Assembly (NCBI GenBank): GCA_028583405.1
Contig: CM053256.1
Location: 2,598,424-2,662,423 of the forward strand
Direction: 5' to 3'
Source: Pogonophryne albipinna
Lineage: Eukaryota > Chordata > Actinopteri > Perciformes > Artedidraconidae
Length of the DNA: 64,000 bases
Positions 37,138 to 49,089 of the stretch are shown piece by piece (position 1 is the first letter of the stretch; the number at the start of each line of letters is the position of its first letter). The notes below the pieces were generated by a model. That model was not told where the DNA came from and searched no databases. It was given only the letters and a program-made list of their open reading frames with translations. Made by a program: the position numbers and the translations under genes.

Positions 37138-40100
37138 GTGAGTTTGCTCTTTCTCAGTTTGTTTTCATCTCTTTTTTTCTTCCTCTGCTGCCTTTCGTTA
37201 CTGCGCTCTGAGTCACTGTGGTGCGTTTCTTGTAAACATTTAACAAGCAAAGTAAAGATAACGACATGTTTATTTTCTCATCAGTCCTATTTGTTTTTCC
37301 TAGACGGGTTATGTTCGGTTCAGTGTTTCCCCTGTGTGGCTCGTCTTTCTTCCTCTTTTCAAGATTATGCCTCCCAGTTTGTGTAAAACTTTTATTGGTA
37401 TTAGGACTGTTTATAGAGAGGGTTATGATGGATTCACTCTCAAAGCTATCACTCTTTTTGTGCCTGGCTCTGTGGGCACATAATGGAATGAGTACCTGAC
37501 AGGTCTAAGCCCTCAATTGGACCGAGCTGCCGGTGTTGTTGGAAGCATTTTTCTGACCTCATGCAACCACAAAGATGGTGCTTTGCCCGACATGCAATAT
37601 ATCTCTTGCCTTAGTCTTAGTGCTGATGTTAGTGTAGGCTTCGAAATAATTCTTCCTTTACACACAAGGAGCCCTCAGCCAATGTCAAGCTCACCCTAAC
37701 TTCTGTGAACCAGCTTTCATATAATACCATGACTGGCTCCAGTTACAGATGTGGTTTTAATTAGATCACACATACTGGGAAGGAATAACAGTTATTTTTG
37801 TCACATAAATGTAATATATTTTACAGTATAACACTCACGTGGCCTACATGGTATACAGCCTGAAATGCAGTTTGTCATGTGCCATTGTAATGAGGACAGA
37901 AGGATTTGGGTCACTCGCCATATACATGAGCGCCCTGTGCAGCGTCTCACTCAGCCGAGGCTTTTCCCCTCCAGATATGGAAGTTGTCTGCAATTTACAC
38001 ATTTGATGTATAGCTTTGACATCTTTAATGTCATCAGATTCTTTTCCCCGAATGGTTACAGAACCTGTATATATACATGTATAGATCAAACTGAAACCAT
38101 CATAGAGGAGGGTGGCTTCAGACAGCACAAACTCTCTCTTATATAATCTACCATGTACAACAAACACCACAATCTCTAATTCATACACTCCCTGTGGTTA
38201 AACGATTACTCCCCAGGGCCATTATTCTTTTTTTAAATGCGTGATAGTGAGCAACAAGACCTGGCTGTAATTGGCTGTATTTGAGGTTACCATGACTTAA
38301 ACGTGGTGTAATCTGTTCATGGGAGAACCTTTTTACCATCTGATTTATCTCTGGGAGGCAGGAAGGCAGATGGATTGCTATGTGAGGGTATGTATATTTA
38401 GAGCTGACACAGTATGAGACTGTAAATCAACTCTGAAGACAGTGGTGTCTCTGAATGGTTCCTACAAAAAGGATTTGCACTTTGACACACTTTTCCAAGC
38501 AGTTATTCAAAAAAATGGGAGCGTGTATCAATTGCGGCTTTTTTGAAAATGAAAGAATTAAAAAATGGTTGACTTTTGGATTACAATGTTGTAAAGAAAA
38601 TGCTTCGGAAGTGCATTTTCAGACTTAAAGCAGGGGGCATACTGTTTGGTATCGCTGTAGAAAAACACTCATCATTTCTGACTGACTCTAGTAGAGGCAT
38701 GGTCAGTGGCGGTTCTAGACCAATTTGACTGGGGGGGCCACTGGGGGGCCAGTTATTTTCTGAGGGGGGCACAATAAATGCAGGACGAAAAAGAGAACTA
38801 GACAGTATGAAGTAATTGCGCATAAGAAAACAATGCAATACAGTTATTGGTATTTGTTTCAGTACACTTATTTATTTCAGATAGATCTTATAGTTATTAC
38901 TGTTAGCTTCAGCTTAAGTTATAGTGCAATGTTTGCACTAACACCATATTTATATAAAAATAAAGGCAATGAACAGTTACATCTCTACTTTACATAAGGG
39001 TGTCTGCACAATCTGACATTACAGCAACAAAATCCTGCAGTTTTTGGCAAACAGAGTACCAGAAAATATACATTTAAAAAAAAAAAAAAAAACGTTTCAT
39101 TGTTAGGGGGGCCACAGGGGGGTCAGAGGTCAGCCCCCCCCCCTAGAACCGCCCCTGGGCATGGTGTGATGTTAGTTGCCTGATTTGACTGGCTCTTGGT
39201 AAGCTGTCAGCCCCAATTACCCTGATTTCTCCAAATTAAAATCTGTTTAGGATCCCAGATCAAGCAGTTTGAGGTAAACAGTTCAAACAAAGATGTTTGG
39301 CCTGTCCCCAGGTTAGATCAAGCTGCGAGCATTAACCCAAGCTTGTCGGAGACATAAAACACAACATGGCTGGATCTGGGGAGAGGCCAGAACCATTACA
39401 ATGTTATTCTCATTGGCATAATGTGGGAAAATTGCCCTTATAATTTCACTTTGAAAAATGAACATCTTCCTGGAAACTGTTAATTCTTTTTATGAGGTAG
39501 TACTCCATGCTTTTGTTTTGCCTACTTCAACTGACTGTTACTTACTCTTTGTTTATGTTTGCTTGTTTTCCCACAGTTAGCACTGAGGGGCCACCATCTT
39601 GCCCCAAAGGCTGTGAACGATGCTCTGAGTCTAATGGCTGCATCAAATGTAAGCCCAAGCTCTTCATCTTCCTGGAGCGCAATGACATCCGACAGATAGG
39701 CGTGTGCCTCGCCTCCTGCCCCATGGGATACTTCGGCATGAGGAACCCAGAAGGCAACAACAGATGCACTCGTAAGTTTGCTTTGTGTTATACACTCCTG
39801 ACCAACAACAGACAAAACAATCAGCCTCAATCCACATAACTGTAGCCACACATCTGGAAATGTCTAAATACAGCCCAGCTGTGGCCAAATCACCCCTGCA
39901 AAAATGTCCAGAAATCTGTTTATCTTTGGCTCATCATCTCCTGTTTGTGTTCAATATGGGGGTATTGGGGGAGTACAGGAATACCCTGCTAATTTCTTGG
40001 TATCTAGCTTTGTTTTAATTTTTCACTTTACTAAAACATTTTGAGTTTGAGTTGAAGGCATACAAGTTGAAAGAAGCAATCCTACCATTTGAAGGTTATT

Positions 40101-43100
40101 TCATGCTGTCTCCCTTTGTTGTGCAACTTTGAATAAAGCCCCCAAATAGCCACTAAATCCAGAAAGTCGGTAGAATTTTTTATTGATCTGGTGTTCATTA
40201 TGGTTTGCCATATTTGGAAAGTGGGTGAGTGGGTGGTCACAGTCACAGCACTTACCAAACTTACTTAGATGGTTCCTGTGGCACAGATCCCGTACTTTTA
40301 GCAGTGCCAGCTCCTCAGTCTGTTGTGTTTATTACCCTTGCGTGTAGACGGAAAACAGAATAAGATTGAAATTCCGAACAAAAACATCTCGAACGCATTG
40401 TTTATCTATTTTTGAGAGTATGTTTTTAGTTTGGCCTTGTGTGCAAAGTTCATTCCAGGACTCAATCCATGTTTATTATTCTTTCATTTTTCCCTATATT
40501 TTGTTTTGAGACACCCTTACTTAATGTATCATAAAGGCTATATATTCTCTGAAATAACTAAGGGTGCATTTTAGGCTAAAACCTAATTTCTTGCCCTTGC
40601 ACAACTCGATAAACTCAAATGATCAAAGTTTATTGATTTTCATGGCTTTAAAGGTGGGGTAGGTAAGTTTGAGAAACCGGCTCGAGATACACTTTTTGTT
40701 ATATTCCATGGAATGCTCTTAACATCCCGATAGCAATGAATATCTTAAGTGCTTTGACAAGAAATCCATAAAAAATGTCATCTGTGGAAGATGACATTTG
40801 TCGTACTGTAAAAAGCACGACCAATCATTTTAGCCGGCCCGGCTAAAGTAACTGGATGGCCTACCTGCCTGTCAGCCTTCCATCTGTGCACAAACTTATC
40901 TCGTGCCCTCATTGGTCATGTGCGCGTTCGTGTGTGTTGGAGGAGGGGCTCTGTAAGGAAGTGGCAGATTTTCTCCGGCTGTGTATTTTCAAATTCTAGC
41001 GCACTCGAGCTGGTTTCTCCAAAATGGGGTGAATTTATTTTCATATATTCATATTTTAAAATGAAAGATTATAGAAACAGAAGGTGTCATTTTGTACACC
41101 AGTTTTCCCACTATAATTATGGAACTGTGTATTACAGACCTTGTGCTTAGGCAAGGTAAGCCACGTTTATTTATATAGCACCTTTCAACACAAGGAAATT
41201 CAAAGTGCTTCGAGGAAGACAACCTAATATGTATATTATGCAACAGCATGCTAAATTGATACAGCAATGTGTCTTATTTTCTTTGTGAGTTTAGTTTCAT
41301 TAATGCAATTGACAATATTTAAAAAATGCCTTTAACCAAATATTGGATAATTTGCAATAAAATTAAACTGTGTGTTTCAGCATTATTTCCCTGAAAATAA
41401 AATATTATGTTGAGGCCCTCAGTGGCAACCTGGGGTTTTATCCAATTATCTGACAGCTTACATGTCATCACAGAAAGTCTATTTGCAACATTTGTCTTAC
41501 ATCATAGGGCCACACACGTCAGTACTGTCAAATGTAGATGTATAGTGCTTAACAATAGTAATTGGTAGCAGGAGGCAAGAACCCATTGAGTGTTAGATCA
41601 TGTCTGGCCGTGCATAGGACCTTCTGCAGAGTAAACTGTTTTAAGATTAGTACACATGAATACAGTATGTCTAGAAGACATTATCCATATAGAATGGAAT
41701 TGACAGATCATTAATTTTCTTCACTTTAATGAATGAGAATTAGGATTTGTTCTTGTAATTATCTCAACTGCGAGAAGACTGGAGAGTTAGAGATTATAAT
41801 GAGTCTGAGGTACAGAAACTCTTGAGAAACTCAGTGAAACGATACAATCCTGGCTGTACTTTCTGAAACAACAACACCTGTTGTGCATGTGTTTTTAAGA
41901 GTGTTACCCCCCCCTAAATAGTGTTAATTAATCACTAATAAATCTAAAATTAAAACTTCCTCTTGCTCTGTTTGTGGAAAACCATCTGCTTCTCTTTCTG
42001 CCATAATGCAATAAATATTCTACTAAAAAAATAGACATGTCGGTGTTTCCACAGAAATAATCAAATTCTAATAAAATGAACTCACCATTTCCAGACACAA
42101 TGTGATGTTAACTGATTTGATCCTCCTTTTTTGTCTTTCAGAATGTAAAATAGACAATTGTGAAGCGTGTTTCAACCGCCATTTTTGCACAAAATGTAAG
42201 GAGGGCTTGTATTCACACAGCGGCCGATGTTCTGTCAGCTGCCCTGCAGGCTTAAGACCGGTCAATGAGACCATGGAGTGTGTGGGTGAGTGACCTTTGA
42301 CCTTTAAACACCACAAAATCTGTAAAATATACTTCCAACATTGCCTAGATAGTGTTACATTTGCTGCTGTTTAACAACTTGATTCCTCTTCCCGTGTTTA
42401 TGAATACACCGCATCACGGTTAAAACATTTGATTTTCTTTTAATGAACCAGAAAGCCTTTTTGAGTGTCTCTCACCTAAGGAAACGGTTCATAGGTGTGA
42501 GCCACATGTTGACTCAATCTTTATTATCATTTCATCTGAGCAGCTAATAATGTTGAAATCACTGGCCTGGAAAAGTGGAAGTGAACTAGAAAACAAGATC
42601 TCTTTATTTTTCCTTTCTGCTCTTTTGTTGAAACGATTCTGTCCAAAGGATTATTAACACTACCAGCTGTTGGTGTTGTTCTAACTTAAACCTGCTGGTC
42701 CACCGAGACTAGAAATGTTACCATACAAACTTTCCTTTGTTAAGAGCGCATTATTGGTACATTTGCAGGTTCACAGCAACCCTCTCATTCGTCCCACCGA
42801 TTGCTTTCAGATTTGGACATTACTTAAAGTCATTATTCTGAAAGCTGCAGAGCTGTTAAACCCAGACATGTCTGGGAAATAAATGTGAGATGTTGAAGCT
42901 GTGTAACAACCACTAACTTCTTTGGTCTAACTTTTCTTAAGCAGGTCAGCGTCCTGCACAATGCGAACTTGGCGAGTGGAGCCCATGGAGTTCCTGTATG
43001 AAGAAGAACAAAACATGTGGATTTAAGAAAGGCTCGCAGTCTCGGGTTCGTTTGCCCCTTCTGCAGACCCACAGCCCGGACACCTCCCCACCTTCTGTAC

Positions 43101-46100
43101 CCTCGCAGACCTGTGCTCCACAGACGGAGAAAATGAAGTGCATTGTGACCAAGACGCCCTGTGTGAGAGGTAAATACACATTTAGTGCAGAAACCAGATA
43201 TATTGGGGATCGAAGGATATTTTGTAAGGACTTCTCCTTAAAGGTCACCTATTATGCAAAATCCACTTTTTCATGTCTTTTATACATAAACATGTGTCCT
43301 CACTGTGTAAAGAGATTCTGAAACTTTCAGGAACAAAGATTCTCTCACTTTTTCTCCTGATCTAAATATAAAAACCTGTCTGAAAATGAGCTGATCAGAT
43401 TTTGGCCACTTTATGATGTCATAACGATTTTTGTTGTTCTGTAACCATTAGCCAATCACCAACCAAGGTACCCCCCCCCCCCCCACACCTTATCACCTGG
43501 ATCTCCTCCTAGAGCACCATTGTGTTCTTTTTAACCAAATATCTCTCAGAGGGGCGTGGGGGGTGGCTCCATATTTTCATCTGAAGAACAGACAGAGAAT
43601 CAGCACTTTTGAAACAGGGCTGAAACAGAGGGGATTATGGGATGCTGCAATGATCTGTTTGGTATTTCGAGGCCAAACACTTCAGAGACATGTTTGTTTA
43701 TATCTGAGATCTATAATATATTGACGAAAAACAGTACAATAGGTGACCTTTAAAGAATATACTAGTTAAAATAAACTAGTGAGTAGTCATTTTACCATTA
43801 ATAAAGTCCATGTGCAACATGAAACCCCACTTAGTGATGACTGATTTAACCATTACTCAACATCCAAAGGCTGCATTCCCTCCAGCGTGTCTGTGACCTG
43901 CAACATGTTGATTGGGTTTTGTTTGGCTGAGCTCAGAGAAGGATACAAAATCTCTTGCCTTCTCAGCATGTAAACAATAAACACCATATACGAGCCAAGC
44001 AGATGAAGGGCGGGCATTACGCTCTACGAAGCTGGAAAAGGATCAGAGCTAAAAAGAGCCATTTGTTCTGAAGGCCATCGAAGCGTGAGGTTTACCCGGC
44101 CATGACATGTTTGCCTGGGCGCTTATCATCCACACAGCAACTTGCTCTCCGTCAGGTTAACAGTCATGATTTACTTTCACAACAGCTTATTAGTCGTTCT
44201 TGGACTCAATCACAGCTAATAAATGACAGATCGATGAAAAATGCAACAAAAATTACACTCCATTTTATTTGCATTTAAGCAATGTTCCCTTAGTGATGAA
44301 AACATATTTACCTGAAGTTGTATTGGGATGAGAAACTTAAAAAATAGAAGGGAGTTGTTGTTTGTTTTGTTCTCTTAACCCTCCTGTTGTCTTCGGGTCA
44401 AATCTGACCGATGTACTACTTTCATCAATCATAACTTTTTTGTTTTACATTCGATTGCATTAAGGCTTTATGATATCCTTCACAGTAGACATTTGAACAT
44501 ATACAATTGCTGATCACCACTTTCATTGCATTTTGGATGATTTAGTCAACTTTGTAACACCCATGGTGTTCCCGGTCAAAAATGACCGCCATAAAGAAAA
44601 GGAATTAGTAACCATCCGAATCAGATAAAACACACACAAACACACACACACATACTCTAGATGTCTTCCCTCCCCCCTTATGTGCCCAATCCCCCCATGT
44701 GAATCACACCTGGCACTCACACACACACACAGAACAATTTGATACATTTCCCGCTCTTATGTGCCCATCCCCCCACATGGATCACACCAGGCACACGCAA
44801 TACATGTTCAGTGTCTATTCTTTGTATATTTACTGCAGTTGTTCATGTATACCAGTAGTCTGATACAATATGTACAGTTTGAAAGGGTGTTAAATGAAAT
44901 TTGGTGATGATTAATGGTTTTTGTGTTAATGTAATAGCAGTTAAAACAGGACCGGTCAAATTTGACCGCGAACACCAAAGTAAGGGGGGGGGGAAACGAA
45001 AACAATAGGAGGGTTAAACAGGAAAGGGTTTTTTGCAGATGAAGAGTCATTAGAACATTTATGTGTCTCTAAAAGTAACCATATATACTAATCTGTTTGT
45101 CAGAATGTGCCAATTTTAACCAAAGTTGGAAACGTTCATTTACAAGAACTGAGAGAAAGGTTAATGAGCAGTATTAAAGCCTTTATGGGATAGTGGCATG
45201 GCATGCTTACAGAATTCCAAGCACTGAAACCACATTGTGTAGCAATATTTGCACAGTTTTGGCATTTGTACTGATGTTGCAACATGTAACAGAGGATATG
45301 CCTGGATATTATGTGAGTAAACATGTTGGAGGCTTGCTTTTTCAAGAACCTACTCTTCTGTTGAACAGTTCCTATAGGGCTAAGAGTCTAAAGAGCACGA
45401 TCTGACATTTTCCCATATAGATCTGTGGTAGTGTCCAAAGGGAAGGAGGCTGGTGCGGCTGGTAATTGCTCAGTGAGGAGAAAGATCTTCGTTGGCTGTG
45501 ACAGCACGATTTGAGAAACGAGAAGCACATTTTCTCTGTCTGACGCCTGCAGAAATATTAGGTCAACTACTTAACTCAACTATAAACGTCCCTATAAAAC
45601 TGCTAAGTAGAATGCCAAGATTCTAAGTTTGGCATGAGCAAGGTGCCAAATGATGAGTCAGAAATGTGTGGATAAGCTTTGTGTCTTGTGAAAACTGTGC
45701 CTATTGTTGGGACAAAGAGGATTTTTAGTTCTGTTTTTCCATCATTCCATTCATAAGAAACATATTGCAAGAAATGCACAGGAATTCATTTTCTTCTGGT
45801 AATTGATGGGTCGATGGCACCATGACTCAGGTGAACCAGTTCATGTGGGTAAACTCACTCTATGACGAAACAAGAGCGCAGCTGTGGATTCATCTGTGGG
45901 AGTTGGCTGGCAGGCTGGATATTTAAAACACAGGGGGCAGACGTTGTATAACATTAGTGATTTAGTGGTCTGCAGAACTCACGCTTTGTGTTGATTTGGC
46001 TGCACATTTTTTCCCCTTTTCCTGAAGCTCCTCAAAAGGGTCTCACGCGAAAATAGAATTTTCTGGATGTGTTATTGCATTTGTCAGGAAAAATTGTTTA

Positions 46101-49089
46101 GCTTGGATGGAGAGGAAGTACAATCAGGGTTGTCATAAACTGATGGAGTTCCCCACTCTTGGCTCCATTAGTGATTTGTTAGAGGAGTAATTAAGTCCTT
46201 ACACAGTAATAAGCACATCAGCTCAGATGCTGCAGTGTGTGTGAGGACTCTTTAGTTCACTCATGCTTCACTCTCTCTCATTGTGCGTCATTGATATAAA
46301 TTGAAACTATTAAGTACTTGTCGGCGTGGTGCTCATAAAAGCTCAGAAATATGTTTATCAGTTCATGACAGCACATAACTGATTATCATGCCGGACATAA
46401 CATCTTCCTGAATTATTTGAGCCAGCTAGCCAAATTATGTCACACGTTTTGTTTTCACCCTTTTTCTCATGAATGGGGCTCGATAATGATGAGTTGATCC
46501 TACTGTGTGGGACTGAGCCTTGTTTTCAGTTGAGTAAAGTAATTGCATGGGCCTGCGGTGGGTAAATGTTTTCGTGTTAAGTCTGTCCACATTCAGCTAC
46601 ACTAAATCTACTCCATCACGGTGTAATGATTTTCACTGGAAAATGAAATTTGAGAAGCATTGTACCTTTGGACCTTTTGTTTTTCTTCTTTGTGCCTTAC
46701 CCAGAGAATCATAACTGTTTGTACAGCAAATTTAAAAATGCTGGTAGGGAAATAAACACAGACCAACAGTTATAACTGCACAGCAGTAGACAAACATGGT
46801 GGCGCCATAAGCCTTGCTGTTGTCAACTACGTCATGAATACTGTCCAGCTCTTGGCACGTGTTCACTCATTTTCCAGGATATGCAGAGACAACGCACAAG
46901 TTCATAACAAACAACCTTCAGCCTAACTACACTCCCTCAGATATACAAAACCGAATACTTTTGAGTGCTGTCTAAACAAAAGCCATCTGACACCAGACAC
47001 GATGCCCATTTCCACTTTGTGGCATCTCTCACGTCCTGATGGACCATTATTGGGCCTTTGACAGTGTTTAGCTAATTATACCAGAAGTGATTTTAAGGTG
47101 ATTTATGTGAGAGAAAATGGTGTCACTTGACTGCCTACAGCAGAGTAAAGCTCTTTATTCCCCTGAATGGGCTACATGTGGACATTAACCACACCGCGTT
47201 GGATGTTTGTATTTAGAGAGCAATTACACCCTTAAATATGTGACGGGAGTACATCAGAATGAGAGAGGAGATGGGAGGAGACTCGCAAAAGTGCTTTACA
47301 TTTTAATTCCCTCCAATATCCAATATTTGTGACTCCTCTGGTTGTAATATTGATCAATAATAATAATAATAGATTTAATTTGTTAGCGCTTTTCCAGTTG
47401 CTCAAAGACGCTTTACAGATATAGTGAAGGGAAAAGAAAAGGAAGGAACAACAAATAAATATATAGTTAAAGTTAAAGTCAAATAATACAAAAACAACAA
47501 TGAGTTTTTGTGAGTTTTTTGAAGGTGGTGAGGTCAGTGCAGTCTCTGATGGGTTGGGGGAGTGAGTTCCAGAGGGAGGGGGCAGCGACGGAGAAGGCTC
47601 TGTCCCCCCAGGTCCGGTGATTGGTGCGGGTGGGAATGGATAGGAGGTTGGCTTCTGATGAGCGGAGGCAGCGGGAAGGGGCGTGGTGGTGCAGCAGGTC
47701 TGTGAGGTAGGGGGGGGCCTGATTGTTGAGGGCTTTGTGAGTAATGAGGAGGACTTTGAAGTTGATTCTTTGACGGACGGGGAGCCAGTGGAGGTTCTGG
47801 AGGACGGGAGTGATGTGGTCTCGGGAGCGGGTGTGGGTGAGGAGGCGGGCAGCAGAGTTCTGGATATGTTGGAGTTTATTGAGGAGGTTGGATGGTATGC
47901 CGTAGAGAATGCTATTGCAAGTTAATTAGTTATTGCATCAAGTTAAAATATAGAATTATTGAGTACCATGGTCTGGGAGCTTTCTGCGTTCTCATCTTAC
48001 AGCTTTACCATTTCACAGATTGCTTTCAGTCCATGAAAGTAACAAACATTTATTTGGACTTTGCTCAGCCCTCTAACCTCTAAGCAAAACTTGAGGCTTT
48101 AAAACATTCGTTTCTGTGACTAGGTCCACTTTTTATACCGTCTATGGGCTGCAGTTTGGGCAGATGGGTATGTCATTAGACTTTCAGGTAGTTAGTCTGA
48201 AACAAAGTATGGTAAAATCTAAAATAGAGACCTAAAAATGGAGGCTTCAGGGAAAGGGGTATGGGATCACCAAAGGTATTATAATTAATCCTGCGGGGAA
48301 CAGGGATGTCTGTATACAATTTCCAGGCATTCCATCCAATAGTTGACAAGGTATTTCACTTATTTAAACATTTGGAAATGATATTGGTGTACAGGAAAAG
48401 TCTGGGATCAACATACTTATTAGGATTCAATTTCTGTGGCCATCAATGTCAGTGCAATAGTGAATGGCAATAGATCCAACGTCCGCGAGATATTTCGGTC
48501 CAGATCCATTGATGTGGCTAAAAGCGACTTCCAAATGTTTTATTATTTTCTCCTGTTAGGTTTGATAATTATTTGTTGATTTCCTAAAGGACTTTGGTTT
48601 CTGCTGTACTTATCCTGTCAGTGTGGCTAAACATAGCTTTATGTTTCCATCTATGAATAATTCTGCATTGGATGTTTGTGGTTTACATTTGTTGGCCTGT
48701 ATTGAAAACCACACAGCCACAACATCAAGTCCTAATCCAACACATACCTTATCATCCACTTTCTCATCCCTCAGGAATGTGTGTTTTTAATTTTGTTTAG
48801 GCAAGCTGAGGCCCTTTAGCATACAAAAACATCCAATGATGACAGATATCTGACAGGAGTATATTTGAGAAGTCATATAAACTGTTAATCATATGTTCTA
48901 TGCATTCCCCTTTCAGAGAGGAAAAATAAGGGAGACAGACAAGACGATACAAACAGGAGGGAGAATGGACGAGGACGAGAAGGAAAAGACGGCAGCAGAG
49001 GAGGAGGTGGAGGAGGTGGAGGGAAGCGGAGAAAAGGCCAGAGCAGGAACACAACTGCTCCAAGCATCACAACGAGCTCCGTCAGCTAA
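37041..49089 (+). CDS. rspo1: R-spondin 1 (five coding exons)
   Basis: Secreted Wnt/beta-catenin amplifier. The family bridges LGR4/5/6 to ZNRF3/RNF43, clearing these ligases and keeping Frizzled at the surface; in fish, rspo1 is linked to ovarian differentiation. Join: 37041-37137, 39577-39771, 42142-42285, 42945-43169, 48917-49089; all introns GT-AG, phase 1; 277 residues (human RSPO1 has 263). Domains: signal peptide about 1-21; basic RRQRR at 28-32; furin-like 1 (41-96) with ERNDIRQ, whose R67 and Q72 match the ligase contacts R66/Q71 of human RSPO1; furin-like 2 (99-144) with F108 and F112 matching LGR contacts F106/F110; N-glycosylation site NET at 139; TSP1 (152-218) with WSPW; basic, glycine-rich tail 221-277. 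ERNDIRQ and [10 protein letters not shown] favour RSPO1 over RSPO2-4. The start has A at -3 and is the first in-frame ATG. Confidence 0.95.
37138..39576 (+). other. rspo1 intron 1
   Basis: It holds a hAT MITE (38704-39157). The rest has no exon-like frame or other definable repeat. Confidence 0.85.
38704..39157. mobile_element. hAT MITE with perfect 8-bp target duplication
   Basis: The ends cagtggcggttctagacc and (reversed) caggggcggttctaggg are inverted repeats. The 8-base ggcatggt flanks both sides (38696-38703 and 39158-39165). A poly(A) run and G/C homopolymers lie inside. No coding capacity. The 8-bp duplication fits hAT transposition. Confidence 0.92.
39577..39771 (+). CDS. rspo1: rspo1 coding exon 2: furin-like repeat 1
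   Basis: Encodes residues 33-97 with [20 protein letters not shown], then [20 protein letters not shown]. Eight cysteines have family spacing. The acceptor is tttcccacag and the donor gtaagt. It carries the arm that in human RSPO1 contacts ZNRF3/RNF43. Confidence 0.96.
40650..41100. repeat. Dispersed fish repeat, partial
   Basis: The opening aaggtggggtaggtaagttt is a recurring fish repeat terminus. I cannot find the expected inverted partner, so the right end is approximate. It contains a short local palindrome near 40772-40800 (aaaatgtcatctgt / agatgacatttgt). Confidence 0.5.
41160..41220 (-). mobile_element. LINE 3' tail fragment
   Basis: The 'gtttatttatatagcacctt' and 'aaattcaaagtgctt' phrases match the 3' terminus seen at 55690, where a LINE coding end precedes it on the minus strand. 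Confidence 0.55.
42142..42285 (+). CDS. rspo1: rspo1 coding exon 3: furin-like repeat 2
   Basis: Encodes residues 98-145 with [21 protein letters not shown]108 and F112 align with the LGR-binding phenylalanines. An NET glycosylation site follows at 139. Acceptor ctttcag, donor gtgagt. Confidence 0.96.
42286..42944 (+). other. rspo1 intron 3
   Basis: Short intron of 659 bases without recognised repeats. It closes with a weak pyrimidine tract and the acceptor aagcag. Confidence 0.85.
42945..43169 (+). CDS. rspo1: rspo1 coding exon 4: thrombospondin type 1 domain
   Basis: Encodes residues 146-220: [20 protein letters not shown] (152-171), then a Pro/Ser/Thr-rich loop (183-199) and [14 protein letters not shown] is the tryptophan ladder motif. 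The loop between CGF and CAP is longer than in human RSPO1. The domain binds heparan sulphate in the family. Confidence 0.95.
43242..43749. mobile_element. TTAA MITE in intron 4 (first)
   Basis: Ends aggtcacctattatgc and (reversed) aggtcacctattgtac are inverted repeats; TTAA lies at 43238-43241 and 43750-43753. A C15-16 homopolymer sits near 43470. No coding capacity. The ends recall, but are not the same as, copies A and B. Confidence 0.85.
44379..45013. mobile_element. TTAA MITE in intron 4 (second)
   Basis: Ends ccctcctgttgt and (reversed) ccctcctattgt are inverted repeats, with TTAA at 44375-44378 and 45014-45017. Repeated 'ggtcaaatttgaccg'-like short palindromes and (CA)n tracts lie inside. 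This is a common fish MITE wording. Confidence 0.82.
47350..47930 (-). pseudogene. LINE reverse-transcriptase C-terminal end in intron 4
   Basis: The minus strand reads through blocks of a LINE ORF2 end: [54 protein letters not shown] and [20 protein letters not shown]. The 3' tail ends in (AAT)n at 47353-47370. The catalytic part is absent. It lies antisense in the host gene. Confidence 0.88.
48917..49089 (+). CDS. rspo1: rspo1 coding exon 5: basic C-terminal tail
   Basis: Encodes residues 221-277, rich in Arg/Lys/Gly, with eight consecutive glycines (about 249-256) followed by KRRKGQ, and ends TTSSVS before TAA (49087-49089). Human RSPO1 has a comparable RRRKGQ block and short tail. Acceptor cctttcag. 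The exon is an almost pure purine run, so other frames are also open. Confidence 0.92.

Larger units (their letters stand above)
39772..42141 (+). other. rspo1 intron 2
   Basis: Around 40650-41100 it contains a dispersed fish repeat that opens with aaggtggggtaggtaagttt; its far end is not definable. A short LINE tail (tttatttatatagcacctt) follows at 41165-41215. Otherwise nothing recognised. Confidence 0.75.
43170..48916 (+). other. rspo1 intron 4
   Basis: The largest intron (5.7 kb). It carries two TTAA MITEs (43242-43749 and 44379-45013) and a LINE end (47350-47930). The rest has no exon-like frame that fits the gene. Confidence 0.85.
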
